This document shows positions 8,899 through 16,520 of a stretch of DNA of 23,165 nt, one piece after another. A program made the position numbers and the translations under genes. Source of the stretch: REEB95 sp035632055 (GTDB taxonomy: Bacteria; Pseudomonadota; Alphaproteobacteria; ATCC43930; CGMCC-115725). The number at the start of each line of letters is the position of its first letter. Positions within the stretch are counted from its first letter, which is position 1. Under the pieces are notes generated by a model. That model was not told where the DNA came from, did no database searches, and was given only the letters and a program-made list of their open reading frames with translations. Location: the NCBI GenBank assembly GCA_035632055.1, contig DASQHO010000048.1:1-23165 (forward strand), given 5' to 3'.

Positions 8899-10064
8899 TG
8901 AGTCTGCGCGATTACGTTTTCACCAGCGAATCGGTTTCCGAAGGTCATCCCGACAAGGTCGCCGATCGCATCTCCGACGCCGTCGTCGATGCCTATCTCG
9001 CCGCCGACCCGATGTCGCGCGTCGCCTGCGAGACGCTGTGCACCACCAACCGCGTCATCATGGCCGGCGAGACCCGCGGCCCGGCTTCGGTGACCCACGA
9101 CAAGCTGATTGAAATCGCGCGCCACGCCATCAAGGACATCGGCTACGAGCAGGAAGGCTTCCACTGGAAGAAGGCCAAAGTGGAATGCATCGTCCACGCC
9201 CAGTCGTCGGATATCGCCATGGGTGTCGACGCCGCCGGCAATAAGGACGAAGGCGCCGGCGACCAGGGTATTATGTTCGGCTATGCCTGCCGCGAGACGC
9301 CGGAGTTGATGCCGGCGCCGCTCTTTTATGCCCACGCCATCCTCAAGTCTCTAGCCGAAGCGCGCCATTCCGGCGCGACTCCGGAGCTTGGTCCCGACGC
9401 CAAGAGTCAGATTTCGCTCGAATACCGCGGCGGCAAGCCAGTGCGTGCCACCTCGGTCGTGGTCTCGACCCAGCACAGCGAGACGGTCGACCAGGACCAG
9501 GTGCGCGAGATCGTCCGTCCGCACGTGCTGGATGTGCTGCCCGACGGCTGGATGTGCGCCGAGGAGCATTTCTACGTCAATCCGACCGGCCGCTTCGTCA
9601 TCGGCGGTCCCGATGGCGACACCGGCGTCACCGGCCGCAAGATCATCGTCGACACTTATGGCGGCGCAGCGCCGCACGGCGGCGGCGCATTCTCGGGCAA
9701 GGACCCGTCGAAGGTCGACCGCTCGGCCGCCTATGCCGCGCGCTATCTCGCCAAGAACGTGGTGGCTGCGGGCCTTGCCGAGCGCTGCACCATCCAGCTT
9801 TCCTATGCGATCGGCGTCGCCAAGCCGCTGTCGGTCTATATCGACACCGCCGGCACCGGCAAAGTCGACGAGGCCAAGCTGTCCAAGGTGCTGCAGGAAA
9901 TGGTGAACCTGAGCCCGCGCGGCATCCGCACGCATCTCCAGCTCAATCGGCCGATCTACGCACGCACCGCGGCCTACGGCCATTTCGGCCGCCCGCCGGA
10001 GAGCGACGGCGGCTTCTCGTGGGAGAAGACCGACATCGCCGATCAGTTGCGCCGCGCCTTCTAG
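8898..10064 (+). CDS. metK: S-adenosylmethionine synthetase
   Basis: This 388-residue enzyme makes S-adenosylmethionine from methionine and ATP, releasing phosphate and pyrophosphate; it works as a cytoplasmic tetramer. Diagnostic motifs are GHPDK (residues 16-20), the hexapeptide GAGDQG (about 118-123) and the glycine-rich loop GGGAFSGKDPSKVDRSAAY (about 261-279). Length is normal. The start is the GTG at 8898, with AAGGGAG seven bases upstream; it gives the expected beginning SLRDYVFTSESVSEG. An in-frame extension to 8745 would run through the leader and is not conserved. ahcY begins 19 bp after the stop, so the two genes probably form one operon joining SAM synthesis to removal of its by-product SAH. 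Confidence 0.98.
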   Translation: MSLRDYVFTSESVSEGHPDKVADRISDAVVDAYLAADPMSRVACETLCTTNRVIMAGETRGPASVTHDKLIEIARHAIKDIGYEQEGFHWKKAKVECIVHAQSSDIAMGVDAAGNKDEGAGDQGIMFGYACRETPELMPAPLFYAHAILKSLAEARHSGATPELGPDAKSQISLEYRGGKPVRATSVVVSTQHSETVDQDQVREIVRPHVLDVLPDGWMCAEEHFYVNPTGRFVIGGPDGDTGVTGRKIIVDTYGGAAPHGGGAFSGKDPSKVDRSAAYAARYLAKNVVAAGLAERCTIQLSYAIGVAKPLSVYIDTAGTGKVDEAKLSKVLQEMVNLSPRGIRTHLQLNRPIYARTAAYGHFGRPPESDGGFSWEKTDIADQLRRAF

Positions 10065-10083
10065 TCCAAGGACAAATTTTCCG

Positions 10084-11478
10084 ATGACCGCCGATTACAA
10101 GATCAAAGATATCGGGCTGGCCGATTTCGGCCGGCGCGAACTCGCGATTGCCGAGACCGAAATGCCCGGCCTGATGGCGACGCGCGAGGCTTACGGCAAG
10201 CAGAAGCCCTTGAAGGGCGCGCGCATCGCCGGCTCGCTGCACATGACCATCCAGACGGCCGTGCTGATCGATACGCTCAAGGCCTTGGGCGCCGACGTGC
10301 GCTGGGCGTCGTGCAACATCTACTCGACGCAGGATCACGCCGCCGCGGCAGTCGCGGCAGGCGGCACACCGGTGTTTGCCTACAAGGGCGAGACGCTGCA
10401 GGAATACTGGGAATTCACCCATCGCATCTTCGAATGGGGCGACGGCGGCGCGCCCAATATGATCCTCGACGACGGCGGCGACGCGACGCTGCTGGTGCAT
10501 CTCGGCATGCAGGCCGAGAAGGACGACAAGGTGCTGGCCAAGCCCGGCAGCGAAGAGGAAGAGGTGCTGTTCGCGGCGATCCGCACACGTCTCAAGTCGA
10601 AGCCCGGCTGGTACGCGAAGCTCGGCGCTTCGATCAAAGGCGTTTCGGAAGAAACCACGACCGGCGTCCATCGCCTCTATCAGATGGAGAAGGACGGCCG
10701 TCTGCTGTTTCCGGCAATCAACGTCAACGACAGCGTCACCAAGTCGAAGTTCGACAATCTTTATGGCTGCCGCGAGAGTCTGGTCGACGGCATCCGCCGG
10801 GCCACCGACGTGATGATGGCCGGCAAGGTCGCGCTGGTCGCGGGCTTCGGCGACGTCGGCAAGGGATCCGCTGCTTCGCTGCGCAATGCCGGCGCGCGCG
10901 TCATGGTGACCGAGATCGATCCCATCTGCGCGCTGCAAGCGGCGATGGAAGGCTATCAGGTGGTGACGATGGACGAAGCTGCGTCCGTCGCCGATATCTT
11001 CGTCACCGCCACCGGCAACCTCGACGTGATCACCGTCGACCACATGCGGAAGATGAAAGACCGGGCCGTCGTCTGCAACATCGGCCACTTCGACAACGAG
11101 ATCCAGGTCGCGGGCCTGCGCAATTTCAAGTGGCACAACGTCAAGCCGCAGGTCGACGAGATCGAGTTCCCGGACGGTAAGCGGATCCTGCTGCTGGCCG
11201 AAGGCCGGCTGGTCAATCTCGGCTGCGCCATGGGCCATCCGAGCTTCGTGATGAGCGCGTCCTTCACCAACCAGACGCTGGCGCAGATCGAGTTGTGGAC
11301 CAACCAGGGCAAGTACCAGAAAAAGGTCTATACGCTGCCCAAACATCTCGATGAACGGGTGGCGGCGCTACATCTGGCCAAGGTCGGCGCGCATCTGACC
11401 AAACTGACGCCGAAGCAGGCGCAATATCTCGGCCTTAAGGCCGAGGGGCCGTTCAAGGCCGACACCTACCGCTATTAG
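10084..11478 (+). CDS. ahcY: S-adenosylhomocysteine hydrolase (adenosylhomocysteinase)
   Basis: This 464-residue NAD-dependent enzyme splits S-adenosylhomocysteine into adenosine and homocysteine, relieving product inhibition of methyltransferases. It has the usual N-terminal substrate domain (AGSLHMTIQTAVLIDTL, then SCNIYSTQDHAAAA), the NAD-binding motif GFGDVGKG (about 255-262) with VTEIDPICALQA, and the conserved C-terminus ending DTYRY. The extra segment around residues 150-190 (SEEEEVLFAAIRTRL) is the insertion typical of the longer proteobacterial and eukaryotic form. The start ATG has AAGGAC upstream. It follows metK by 19 bp and is probably co-transcribed. The 127-base gap to cydP contains no good terminator, but an FNR-type box marks a new promoter. 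Confidence 0.97.
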   Translation: MTADYKIKDIGLADFGRRELAIAETEMPGLMATREAYGKQKPLKGARIAGSLHMTIQTAVLIDTLKALGADVRWASCNIYSTQDHAAAAVAAGGTPVFAYKGETLQEYWEFTHRIFEWGDGGAPNMILDDGGDATLLVHLGMQAEKDDKVLAKPGSEEEEVLFAAIRTRLKSKPGWYAKLGASIKGVSEETTTGVHRLYQMEKDGRLLFPAINVNDSVTKSKFDNLYGCRESLVDGIRRATDVMMAGKVALVAGFGDVGKGSAASLRNAGARVMVTEIDPICALQAAMEGYQVVTMDEAASVADIFVTATGNLDVITVDHMRKMKDRAVVCNIGHFDNEIQVAGLRNFKWHNVKPQVDEIEFPDGKRILLLAEGRLVNLGCAMGHPSFVMSASFTNQTLAQIELWTNQGKYQKKVYTLPKHLDERVAALHLAKVGAHLTKLTPKQAQYLGLKAEGPFKADTYRY

Positions 11479-11554
11479 CGGCTCGGCGCAGGCGTTTTTG
11501 GGCGTCGTAACGCCAAATTAGGTCGAGCGGCAACCGCGGCTGCCGTGCCGCGTT

Positions 11555-11568
11555 TTGATCTAGGTCAA
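11555..11568. promoter_or_regulatory. FNR/FixK-type box upstream of cydPABX
   Basis: TTGATCTAGGTCAA matches the FNR/FixK consensus TTGAT-N4-ATCAA at nine of ten conserved positions and fits the FixK2 pattern TTGA-N6-TCAA fully. It is the only such site I noticed in an intergenic region here. A class II site centred at -41.5 puts the transcription start near 11603. A -10-like TAGGCT (11592-11597) fits that geometry, with the first cydP ATG at 11606. This implies induction under low oxygen by an FNR, FixK or FnrN protein. Operator identity is strong; the regulator itself is not in the window. Confidence 0.85.
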
Positions 11569-11605
11569 GGTCGGCGTCGCGCCGACCCGCGTAGGCTGGC
11601 CCGCC

Positions 11606-11773
11606 ATGCAAATGCGTCTCCGTTACGAGATCGCGCTTACGCTCGCGGTCAAAGCTGCTGCGCTGACCGCGCTTTACCTCCTCTTCTTCGCGCCCGCGCA
11701 CCGGCCAGAAGTTTCCGCCGCTACCGTCGCACGACATCTCTACTCCGCTCCGCAGCAGGGAGTTTCCCGATGA
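11606..11773 (+). CDS. cydP: CydP-like small subunit of cytochrome bd oxidase
   Basis: This short gene encodes 55 residues: a basic N-terminus (MQMRLRYEI), one hydrophobic helix ALTLAVKAAALTALYLLFF (about residues 10-28) and a polar tail with HRPEVSAATVARHLYS. Small one-helix CydP proteins are known immediately upstream of cydA in proteobacteria and stabilise or assemble the bd complex; the lysine inside the helix, followed by a short aromatic stretch, fits my memory of that family. Its TGA overlaps the cydA ATG by 4 bp (ATGA), so translation is coupled. The ATG at 11612 is an alternative start two codons later. The ribosome binding site is poor, and the leader predicted from the FNR box is only a few bases long. 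Confidence 0.8.
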   Translation: MQMRLRYEIALTLAVKAAALTALYLLFFAPAHRPEVSAATVARHLYSAPQQGVSR

Positions 11774-13332
11774 TTGATCCGGGCACCGTCGAGCTGTCGC
11801 GCCTGCAGTTCGGCCTGACTGCGATGTACCACTTTCTATTCGTGCCACTGACGCTCGGCCTGTCGCTTCTGCTGGCGATCATGGAGAGCGTCTACGTCAT
11901 GACCGGGCGTGGGATCTGGCGCGAGATGACGCGCTTTTGGGGCGTGCTGTTCGGCATCAATTTCGCCATGGGTGTGGCCACCGGCCTCACCATGGAGTTC
12001 CAGTTCGGCACCAACTGGGCTTATTACTCGCAGTATGTCGGCGACATTTTCGGCGCGCCGCTGGCTATCGAAGGGCTGATGGCCTTCTTCCTCGAGGCGA
12101 CCTTCGTCGGCCTGTTCTTCTTCGGCTGGGACAAACTGTCCAAGACCGGCCATCTGGTCTGCACTTGGCTGCTGGCGCTCGGCACCAACCTGTCGGCACT
12201 GTGGATCCTGATCGCGAACGGCTGGATGCAGCACCCGGTTGGCGCCGCGTTCAATTTCCGTACCATGCGTATGGAGGTGACGTCGTTCTACGACGTGCTG
12301 TTCAATCCGGCGGGGCAGGCCAAGTTCGTCCACACCGTCAGTGCTGGCTACGTCACCGGGTCGATCTTCGTTTTGGCGGTCAGCGCCTGGTTCCTGCTTA
12401 AGGGCCGTTATCCCGAATTCGCCAAGCGCTCGATGACGGTGGCGGCGAGTTTCGGCCTCGCTTCGGCGCTCTCGGTGGTCGTACTCGGCGACGAAAGCGG
12501 CTACACCGCGTCGCAGAACCAGAAGATGAAGTTGGCGGCGATTGAGGCCGACTGGCAGACCGAAGCGCCGCCGGCCAGCTTCACCGTCTTCGGCTTTCCC
12601 GACGTGCCGAACCGCACCACCCATTTCGCCATCAAGGTGCCGTGGGTGCTCGGCCTGATTGCGACGCGTTCGACCGATGAGGAGGTGCCCGGAATCATCA
12701 ACCTCGTCGCCGACAACGCTGGGCGCATCAAGCAGGGTATCATCGCCTATCGCGCGCTCGAGACGCTGCGTGCCCATCCCGAAGAATCCGGCGCCCGCGC
12801 CGACTTCATGAACAACGAACCGGATCTCGGCTACGCGCTGCTGCTCAAGAAATACACCGACAAGGTGGTCGACGCGACGCCGGCCCAGATCGAGCAAGCG
12901 GCGTGGGACACGGTACCGGGCGTGGCGACACTATTCTGGTCGTTCCGCTTCATGGTCGCGATCGGCTTTTATTTCATCGCGCTGTTCGCCTTGGCCTTCT
13001 ACCTGTCGGCGCGGCGGCAGCTTGACCGCCACCGCTGGTTCCTGGTCGCGGCGCTGTGGTCTTTTCCCTTGCCCTGGATTTCGTCCGAACTCGGCTGGTT
13101 CGTCGCGGAATACGGCCGCCAGCCCTGGACCATCGACGGCGTGCTGCCGACCTTCCTGTCGGCGTCGTCGGTCTCGCCCGGCACGGTGTGGACCAGCCTG
13201 TTGGGCTTCGTCGTATTCTACAGCGCGCTCGCCGTGGTCGAGCTCTACTTGATGATGAAATATATCCGCATTGGTCCCGGCAACGGCGTGGAGCCAGTGG
13301 CTGGATCCGTCGCACCGCGGCGGGCGGGCTAG
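11770..13332 (+). CDS. cydA: Cytochrome bd ubiquinol oxidase subunit I
   Basis: This 520-residue membrane protein carries the hemes and quinol site of the bd oxidase, which reduces oxygen to water with high affinity. It closely follows E. coli CydA from VELSRLQF and TAMYHFLFVPLTLG (His21, high-spin heme ligand) through EFQFGTNWAYYSQYVGDIFG, EGLMAFFLEATFVGLFFFGW, FVHTVSAGYVTG (His, heme b595/d region) and the quinol motif AEYGRQPW. The periplasmic Q-loop is the long type: VLGDESGY is followed by more than 100 residues of E. coli-like sequence. This indicates a true bd enzyme rather than a short-loop cyanide-insensitive oxidase. The ATG overlaps the cydP stop; a start at 11545 is unsupported. 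Confidence 0.97.
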   Translation: MIDPGTVELSRLQFGLTAMYHFLFVPLTLGLSLLLAIMESVYVMTGRGIWREMTRFWGVLFGINFAMGVATGLTMEFQFGTNWAYYSQYVGDIFGAPLAIEGLMAFFLEATFVGLFFFGWDKLSKTGHLVCTWLLALGTNLSALWILIANGWMQHPVGAAFNFRTMRMEVTSFYDVLFNPAGQAKFVHTVSAGYVTGSIFVLAVSAWFLLKGRYPEFAKRSMTVAASFGLASALSVVVLGDESGYTASQNQKMKLAAIEADWQTEAPPASFTVFGFPDVPNRTTHFAIKVPWVLGLIATRSTDEEVPGIINLVADNAGRIKQGIIAYRALETLRAHPEESGARADFMNNEPDLGYALLLKKYTDKVVDATPAQIEQAAWDTVPGVATLFWSFRFMVAIGFYFIALFALAFYLSARRQLDRHRWFLVAALWSFPLPWISSELGWFVAEYGRQPWTIDGVLPTFLSASSVSPGTVWTSLLGFVVFYSALAVVELYLMMKYIRIGPGNGVEPVAGSVAPRRAG

Positions 13333-13341
13333 GCGGCAGCC

Positions 13342-14484
13342 ATGGCTTCACTTCTCGATTATGCCACGTTGCGCATCCTGTGGTGGCTGCTGCTCGGCGT
13401 GCTGCTGGTCGGCTTCGCGGTCACTGACGGCTTCGATCTCGGCATCGCGATCTGGTTGCCGTTTCTGGCGCGCAACGATGCCGAGCGGCGCCTCGTCCTC
13501 AACACCTACGGCCCAGTCTGGGAAGGCAATCAGGTCTGGCTCGTCCTCGGCGGCGGCGCGATCTTCGCCGCCTGGCCACTGGTTTACGCCGTCGCCTTTT
13601 CCGGCTTCTACCTGGCGATGTTCCTGGTGCTTTGCGCGCTGATCCTGCGCCCGGTCGCGATCACCTATCGCAGCAAGCATCCGGCGGCGCGCTGGCGCAC
13701 GCTATGGGATTGGGCGCTTTTCATCTCTGGCTTGGTGCCGGCGCTGGTCTTTGGCGTCGCCGTCGGCAACGCGTTGTTGGGCGTGCCATTCCGTTTCGAC
13801 GGCGAGCTGCGCATGACCTACGAAGGCGGCCTGCTCGGACTGTTCCGGCCCTTCGCCGTGCTCGCCGGCCTGATCTCGGTGGCGATGCTGGCAATGCATG
13901 GGGCGGCATATCTGGCGGCCAAAGCCGCCTCGCCGGTGACCGAACGCGCCCGCGCCGCGGCGAGCATCTCCGCCGCCGTCCTGGTCGTGCTCTTCGCTGC
14001 CGCCGGCTGGTGGGCGGCGTCCCTCGACGGCTATCGCATTGCTGGCGCGCTGGCGCATGACGCGCCTTCGAACCCAGTCGGTAAGCAGGTGATCGCCGTC
14101 GCCGGTGCCTGGCTCGACAATTATCGCGCGCTGCCCTGGCTCGCGGTCGTGCCGGCGCTGGGCTTTGCCGGCGCGGTGCTGGCGGCGCTGGCGCTGACGC
14201 TCAAATGGGACAAGGTCGCGGTTTTCTTCAGCGGCCTCTCGGTCGCCGGCGTGGTGGCGACCGCGGGCGTCAGCATGTTTCCCTTCATCCTGCCGTCGTC
14301 GTTGGCGCCGGCGATGAGTCTCACGGTGTGGGATGCATCATCGAGCCGCACGACGCTGGTCATCATGCTCGTGGTAACGTTGATCTTCATGCCGATCATT
14401 CTGCTCTACACCGCCTTCGTCTATCGCGTGCTGCGCGGTCGCGTCTCGGCACAGCAGATCGAAGGCGACAGCAACAGCTACTGA
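13342..14484 (+). CDS. cydB: Cytochrome bd ubiquinol oxidase subunit II
   Basis: This 380-residue membrane protein pairs with CydA in the bd oxidase. The first helix ends in the conserved VTDGFDLGIAIWLPF, followed by GPVWEGNQVWLVLGGGAIF (in E. coli GPHWDGNQVWL), and FRPFAVLAGL marks the middle region. About eight to nine hydrophobic helices and near-identical length to E. coli CydB (379) support the call. The ATG lies 9 bp after the cydA stop, and cydX follows 14 bp after the cydB stop. No cydDC exporter genes are present here; if needed, they must be elsewhere. Confidence 0.97.
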   Translation: MASLLDYATLRILWWLLLGVLLVGFAVTDGFDLGIAIWLPFLARNDAERRLVLNTYGPVWEGNQVWLVLGGGAIFAAWPLVYAVAFSGFYLAMFLVLCALILRPVAITYRSKHPAARWRTLWDWALFISGLVPALVFGVAVGNALLGVPFRFDGELRMTYEGGLLGLFRPFAVLAGLISVAMLAMHGAAYLAAKAASPVTERARAAASISAAVLVVLFAAAGWWAASLDGYRIAGALAHDAPSNPVGKQVIAVAGAWLDNYRALPWLAVVPALGFAGAVLAALALTLKWDKVAVFFSGLSVAGVVATAGVSMFPFILPSSLAPAMSLTVWDASSSRTTLVIMLVVTLIFMPIILLYTAFVYRVLRGRVSAQQIEGDSNSY

Positions 14485-14498
14485 GAAGGAAGGCGCGG

Positions 14499-14600
14499 AT
14501 GTGGTATTTCAGCTGGGTTCTGGGTCTCGGGCTCGCCTGCGCCTTCGCCATCCTCAACGCCATGTGGCTTGAGGTGCGGCGCGACGGCGACGCGCGCTGA
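14499..14600 (+). CDS. cydX: CydX, small subunit of cytochrome bd oxidase
   Basis: This 33-codon gene begins MWYFSWVLGLGLACAFAIL, followed by NAMWLEVRR and an acidic-basic tail. It matches E. coli CydX (MWYFAWILG...LEH) almost position for position over the single transmembrane helix. CydX binds at the CydA side of the complex and is needed for stable heme incorporation and activity. A strong AAGGAAGG ribosome binding site (about 14486-14493) lies six bases before the ATG, and the gene is 14 bp downstream of cydB. It is short enough that automated annotation often drops it. Confidence 0.95.
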   Translation: MWYFSWVLGLGLACAFAILNAMWLEVRRDGDAR

Positions 14601-14650
14601 ATGCCGCTTCCTGCGCTTGCCACGGCTGATGCGCCGGGCATTAATTGGGC

Positions 14651-15295
14651 GTGGCCGAAGCGAACACGACTTTCTACGGCGCGGCGACGCGCGAAGATGC
14701 GCAGGTAGCTACGCTTCGCCGCGGCATGCCGTTGCGGCTAAGCGACGGACCTTACCCTTTCGCCGAGCCGCCCGATCTCATCCGTCTCGCCACGACCGCG
14801 GCGCGCCTCGATTTCCTGCGCGAGCATCTGCGGTCGCTGTGCGGCCTGTGGGCAAGGCTGCCGCGCCGGTTTCTCGACACGTATTTCGCGTGGATCGGTG
14901 CGACGTTGACCTCGCCGCCGGCGCAGCGGGCATTGACCGATGCCGGGCACGGCCTGTTCGCGCCCGAAGATTGGAGTTTCATGGCGTTGCGGCCGCTGCC
15001 CTCGGCGCTGCTGTCGGCCGGCGGCGACACGGTGCGGATCGATTTCGCGTTCTGGACCGGCAACGGCCTCGTGGCATTCGAGCTGACCGGTGAGCGCCGG
15101 GCCAAGCGCCGCGAAGAGCTGACGCGGCTCGCGGCAGGGGGCGTGACCGTCGTTGAGCTCGCGCGAGGCGATCTCGTCGATGCGTCGGCACTCGGCACGA
15201 GGCTGCCGCCGGATTTCCGTGAATTCTGGCGCGGCGTGCCGCTGCCATGCAGTCCGTTCGGTGCACGCGATCTGGTGATCGCGCCGGCGGATTAA
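14651..15295 (+). CDS. Unrecognised protein with nuclease-like C-terminal pattern
   Basis: I do not recognise this protein of about 214 residues. No signal peptide or membrane helix is visible. The N-terminal half has RLSDGPYPFAEPPDLIRLA and an alpha-helical stretch rich in R, L and W. The C-terminal half reads VRIDFAFWTGNGLVAFELTG (about 128-147), then ERRAKRREELTRLAAGGVTVVEL. That layout (Asp on one strand, a hydrophobic strand ending in Glu, basic residues, then helix and strand) resembles PD-(D/E)xK or Vsr/DUF559-like folds with D131 and E144; this is inference. The start is uncertain: GTG 14651, TTG 14645 or ATG 14723, none with a good ribosome site. It follows cydX by 50 bp on the same strand. 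Its stop shares TTAA with the stop of the convergent gene. Confidence 0.7.
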   Translation: MAEANTTFYGAATREDAQVATLRRGMPLRLSDGPYPFAEPPDLIRLATTAARLDFLREHLRSLCGLWARLPRRFLDTYFAWIGATLTSPPAQRALTDAGHGLFAPEDWSFMALRPLPSALLSAGGDTVRIDFAFWTGNGLVAFELTGERRAKRREELTRLAAGGVTVVELARGDLVDASALGTRLPPDFREFWRGVPLPCSPFGARDLVIAPAD

Positions 15296-16500
15296 AGCTT
15301 GGCCTCTAGCGTGTAAAGCCCGCCGGTGAAGCGGTCGACGGCATAGACGATCTCGTTCTCGTCAACATAGACGTCGTTGATCTGCGCCGCGCCGGCGGGC
15401 GAGCGCGCGGGCGCCTCCGGCACGAAGAACGCGACCTCCTTCGGCTGGAACGGGTCGCTGATGTCGTGCACGCGCACCCCGCCGTTGAAGTATGTGCCGA
15501 AGATTAGCGTGCTCGAACGGAACGCCGGTCCCGGCCGGTTCTCGTGCATGTTGTGCGCGCCATAACGGCCGCCGATGTTTCGCTGTCTCTCGACGGCTGG
15601 CAGCGGCAGCGTGGCGATGTTGACTAGATTGTCCTCGCGCCGCATGTCGAGCACCCAGACCAACTTCGGCCAATCTGCCGCCTTGTCGCGTACGCTCTCG
15701 TCGCTCACCACCAGAAGGTCGCGGTCGAACAGCGGTAGCGCCGTGTGGGTGAAGCCGGGGAAGGGTGGATGCGGATTCCAATGGCCGACCGGTTTGGGCT
15801 TCGCCTTGTCGGATATGTCGAGAATCCAGGCGCCGCCGTCGATATAACCGAGATAGGCGCGGTCCGGCCGCTCGGGGTAGACGTTGGTGTTGTGCGTGCG
15901 GAACCCGGAATCGAATTTCGGATGGCGCGGCGGCGGTGGCGCGCTGTCGCTTTCGGCCAGGCCCGGCATCCACCAACGGCAAAGCTCGCGCGGCCTCAAA
16001 GGATTGCTGACGTCGATGGCGCGATAGAACTGATCGTCCTTCGGATCGCGTGGCTTGAAGTCGGGTGCGCCCCCTGAGAAATGCACGGTCTTGCCGTCGA
16101 CGAACCAGAGCTGGTGAACGCCGCGCGAGCATGGGCCGGAGCAGTCGAAAAACGAGATCGACTTCGGCTGCTCGGGCTTCGAGATATCGAACAGCTCGAC
16201 ACCGGCCGGCTTCATGCCGTGCGTTGCCGTCTGGTAGGCCACCGCCAGGATGTCGCCGCAGACTTCGAGCGAGTTGGAACGAACCTGCTTATGCGGCAGG
16301 TCGGTCTGCACCACCAGCTTGAGCTGGCGCGGATCGCTGACGTCGACGGCGGTGAAGTTTTTTGGCGCCGATTCGTGCGCCAGCCACAGAATACGGCGGC
16401 CATCGTGTGCGACCTGCAGGCTCATGCCTTCGCCGATGCCGCCGAAACCGGCGAGATCGTGATGGGCAAGCAGCTTCAGATTGTGGGCTTGCGCGGGCAT
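15292..16500 (-). CDS. LVIVD-repeat beta-propeller protein
   Basis: This 402-residue protein is built from repeats of the LVIVD type: AVDVSDPRQLKLVVQTDLP, LFDISKPEQPKSISFFDC, AIDVSNPLRPRELCRWWMP, ILDISDKAKPKPVGHWN and VHDISDPFQPKEVAFF. Such repeats form beta-propellers found in surface or periplasmic proteins; no enzyme activity is established that I know of. Between repeats there are histidine-rich stretches (GFTHTALP, YGAHNMHENRPG) and conserved cysteines (FDCSGPCSRG) that could bind metal. No signal peptide is visible at the ATG at 16500 (MPAQAHNLKLLAHHDL), so it may be cytoplasmic or lack a recognised export signal. It starts 20 bp after the binding-protein gene stop on the same strand, so the two are probably co-transcribed. 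The ribosome site is weak. Confidence 0.85.
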   Translation of the reverse strand: MPAQAHNLKLLAHHDLAGFGGIGEGMSLQVAHDGRRILWLAHESAPKNFTAVDVSDPRQLKLVVQTDLPHKQVRSNSLEVCGDILAVAYQTATHGMKPAGVELFDISKPEQPKSISFFDCSGPCSRGVHQLWFVDGKTVHFSGGAPDFKPRDPKDDQFYRAIDVSNPLRPRELCRWWMPGLAESDSAPPPPRHPKFDSGFRTHNTNVYPERPDRAYLGYIDGGAWILDISDKAKPKPVGHWNPHPPFPGFTHTALPLFDRDLLVVSDESVRDKAADWPKLVWVLDMRREDNLVNIATLPLPAVERQRNIGGRYGAHNMHENRPGPAFRSSTLIFGTYFNGGVRVHDISDPFQPKEVAFFVPEAPARSPAGAAQINDVYVDENEIVYAVDRFTGGLYTLEAKL

Positions 16501-16520
16501 GGCGATGAAATCGGCGGCGG

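Noticed and set aside
9943..11346. 467-codon minus-strand open frame opposite ahcY
   Set aside because: It is an antisense shadow; AhcY is unmistakable on the plus strand.
11501..11514. Hairpin GGCGT/ACGCC after ahcY as a terminator
   Set aside because: Only a 5-bp stem with no T-tract; not distinguishable from background in this GC-rich sequence.
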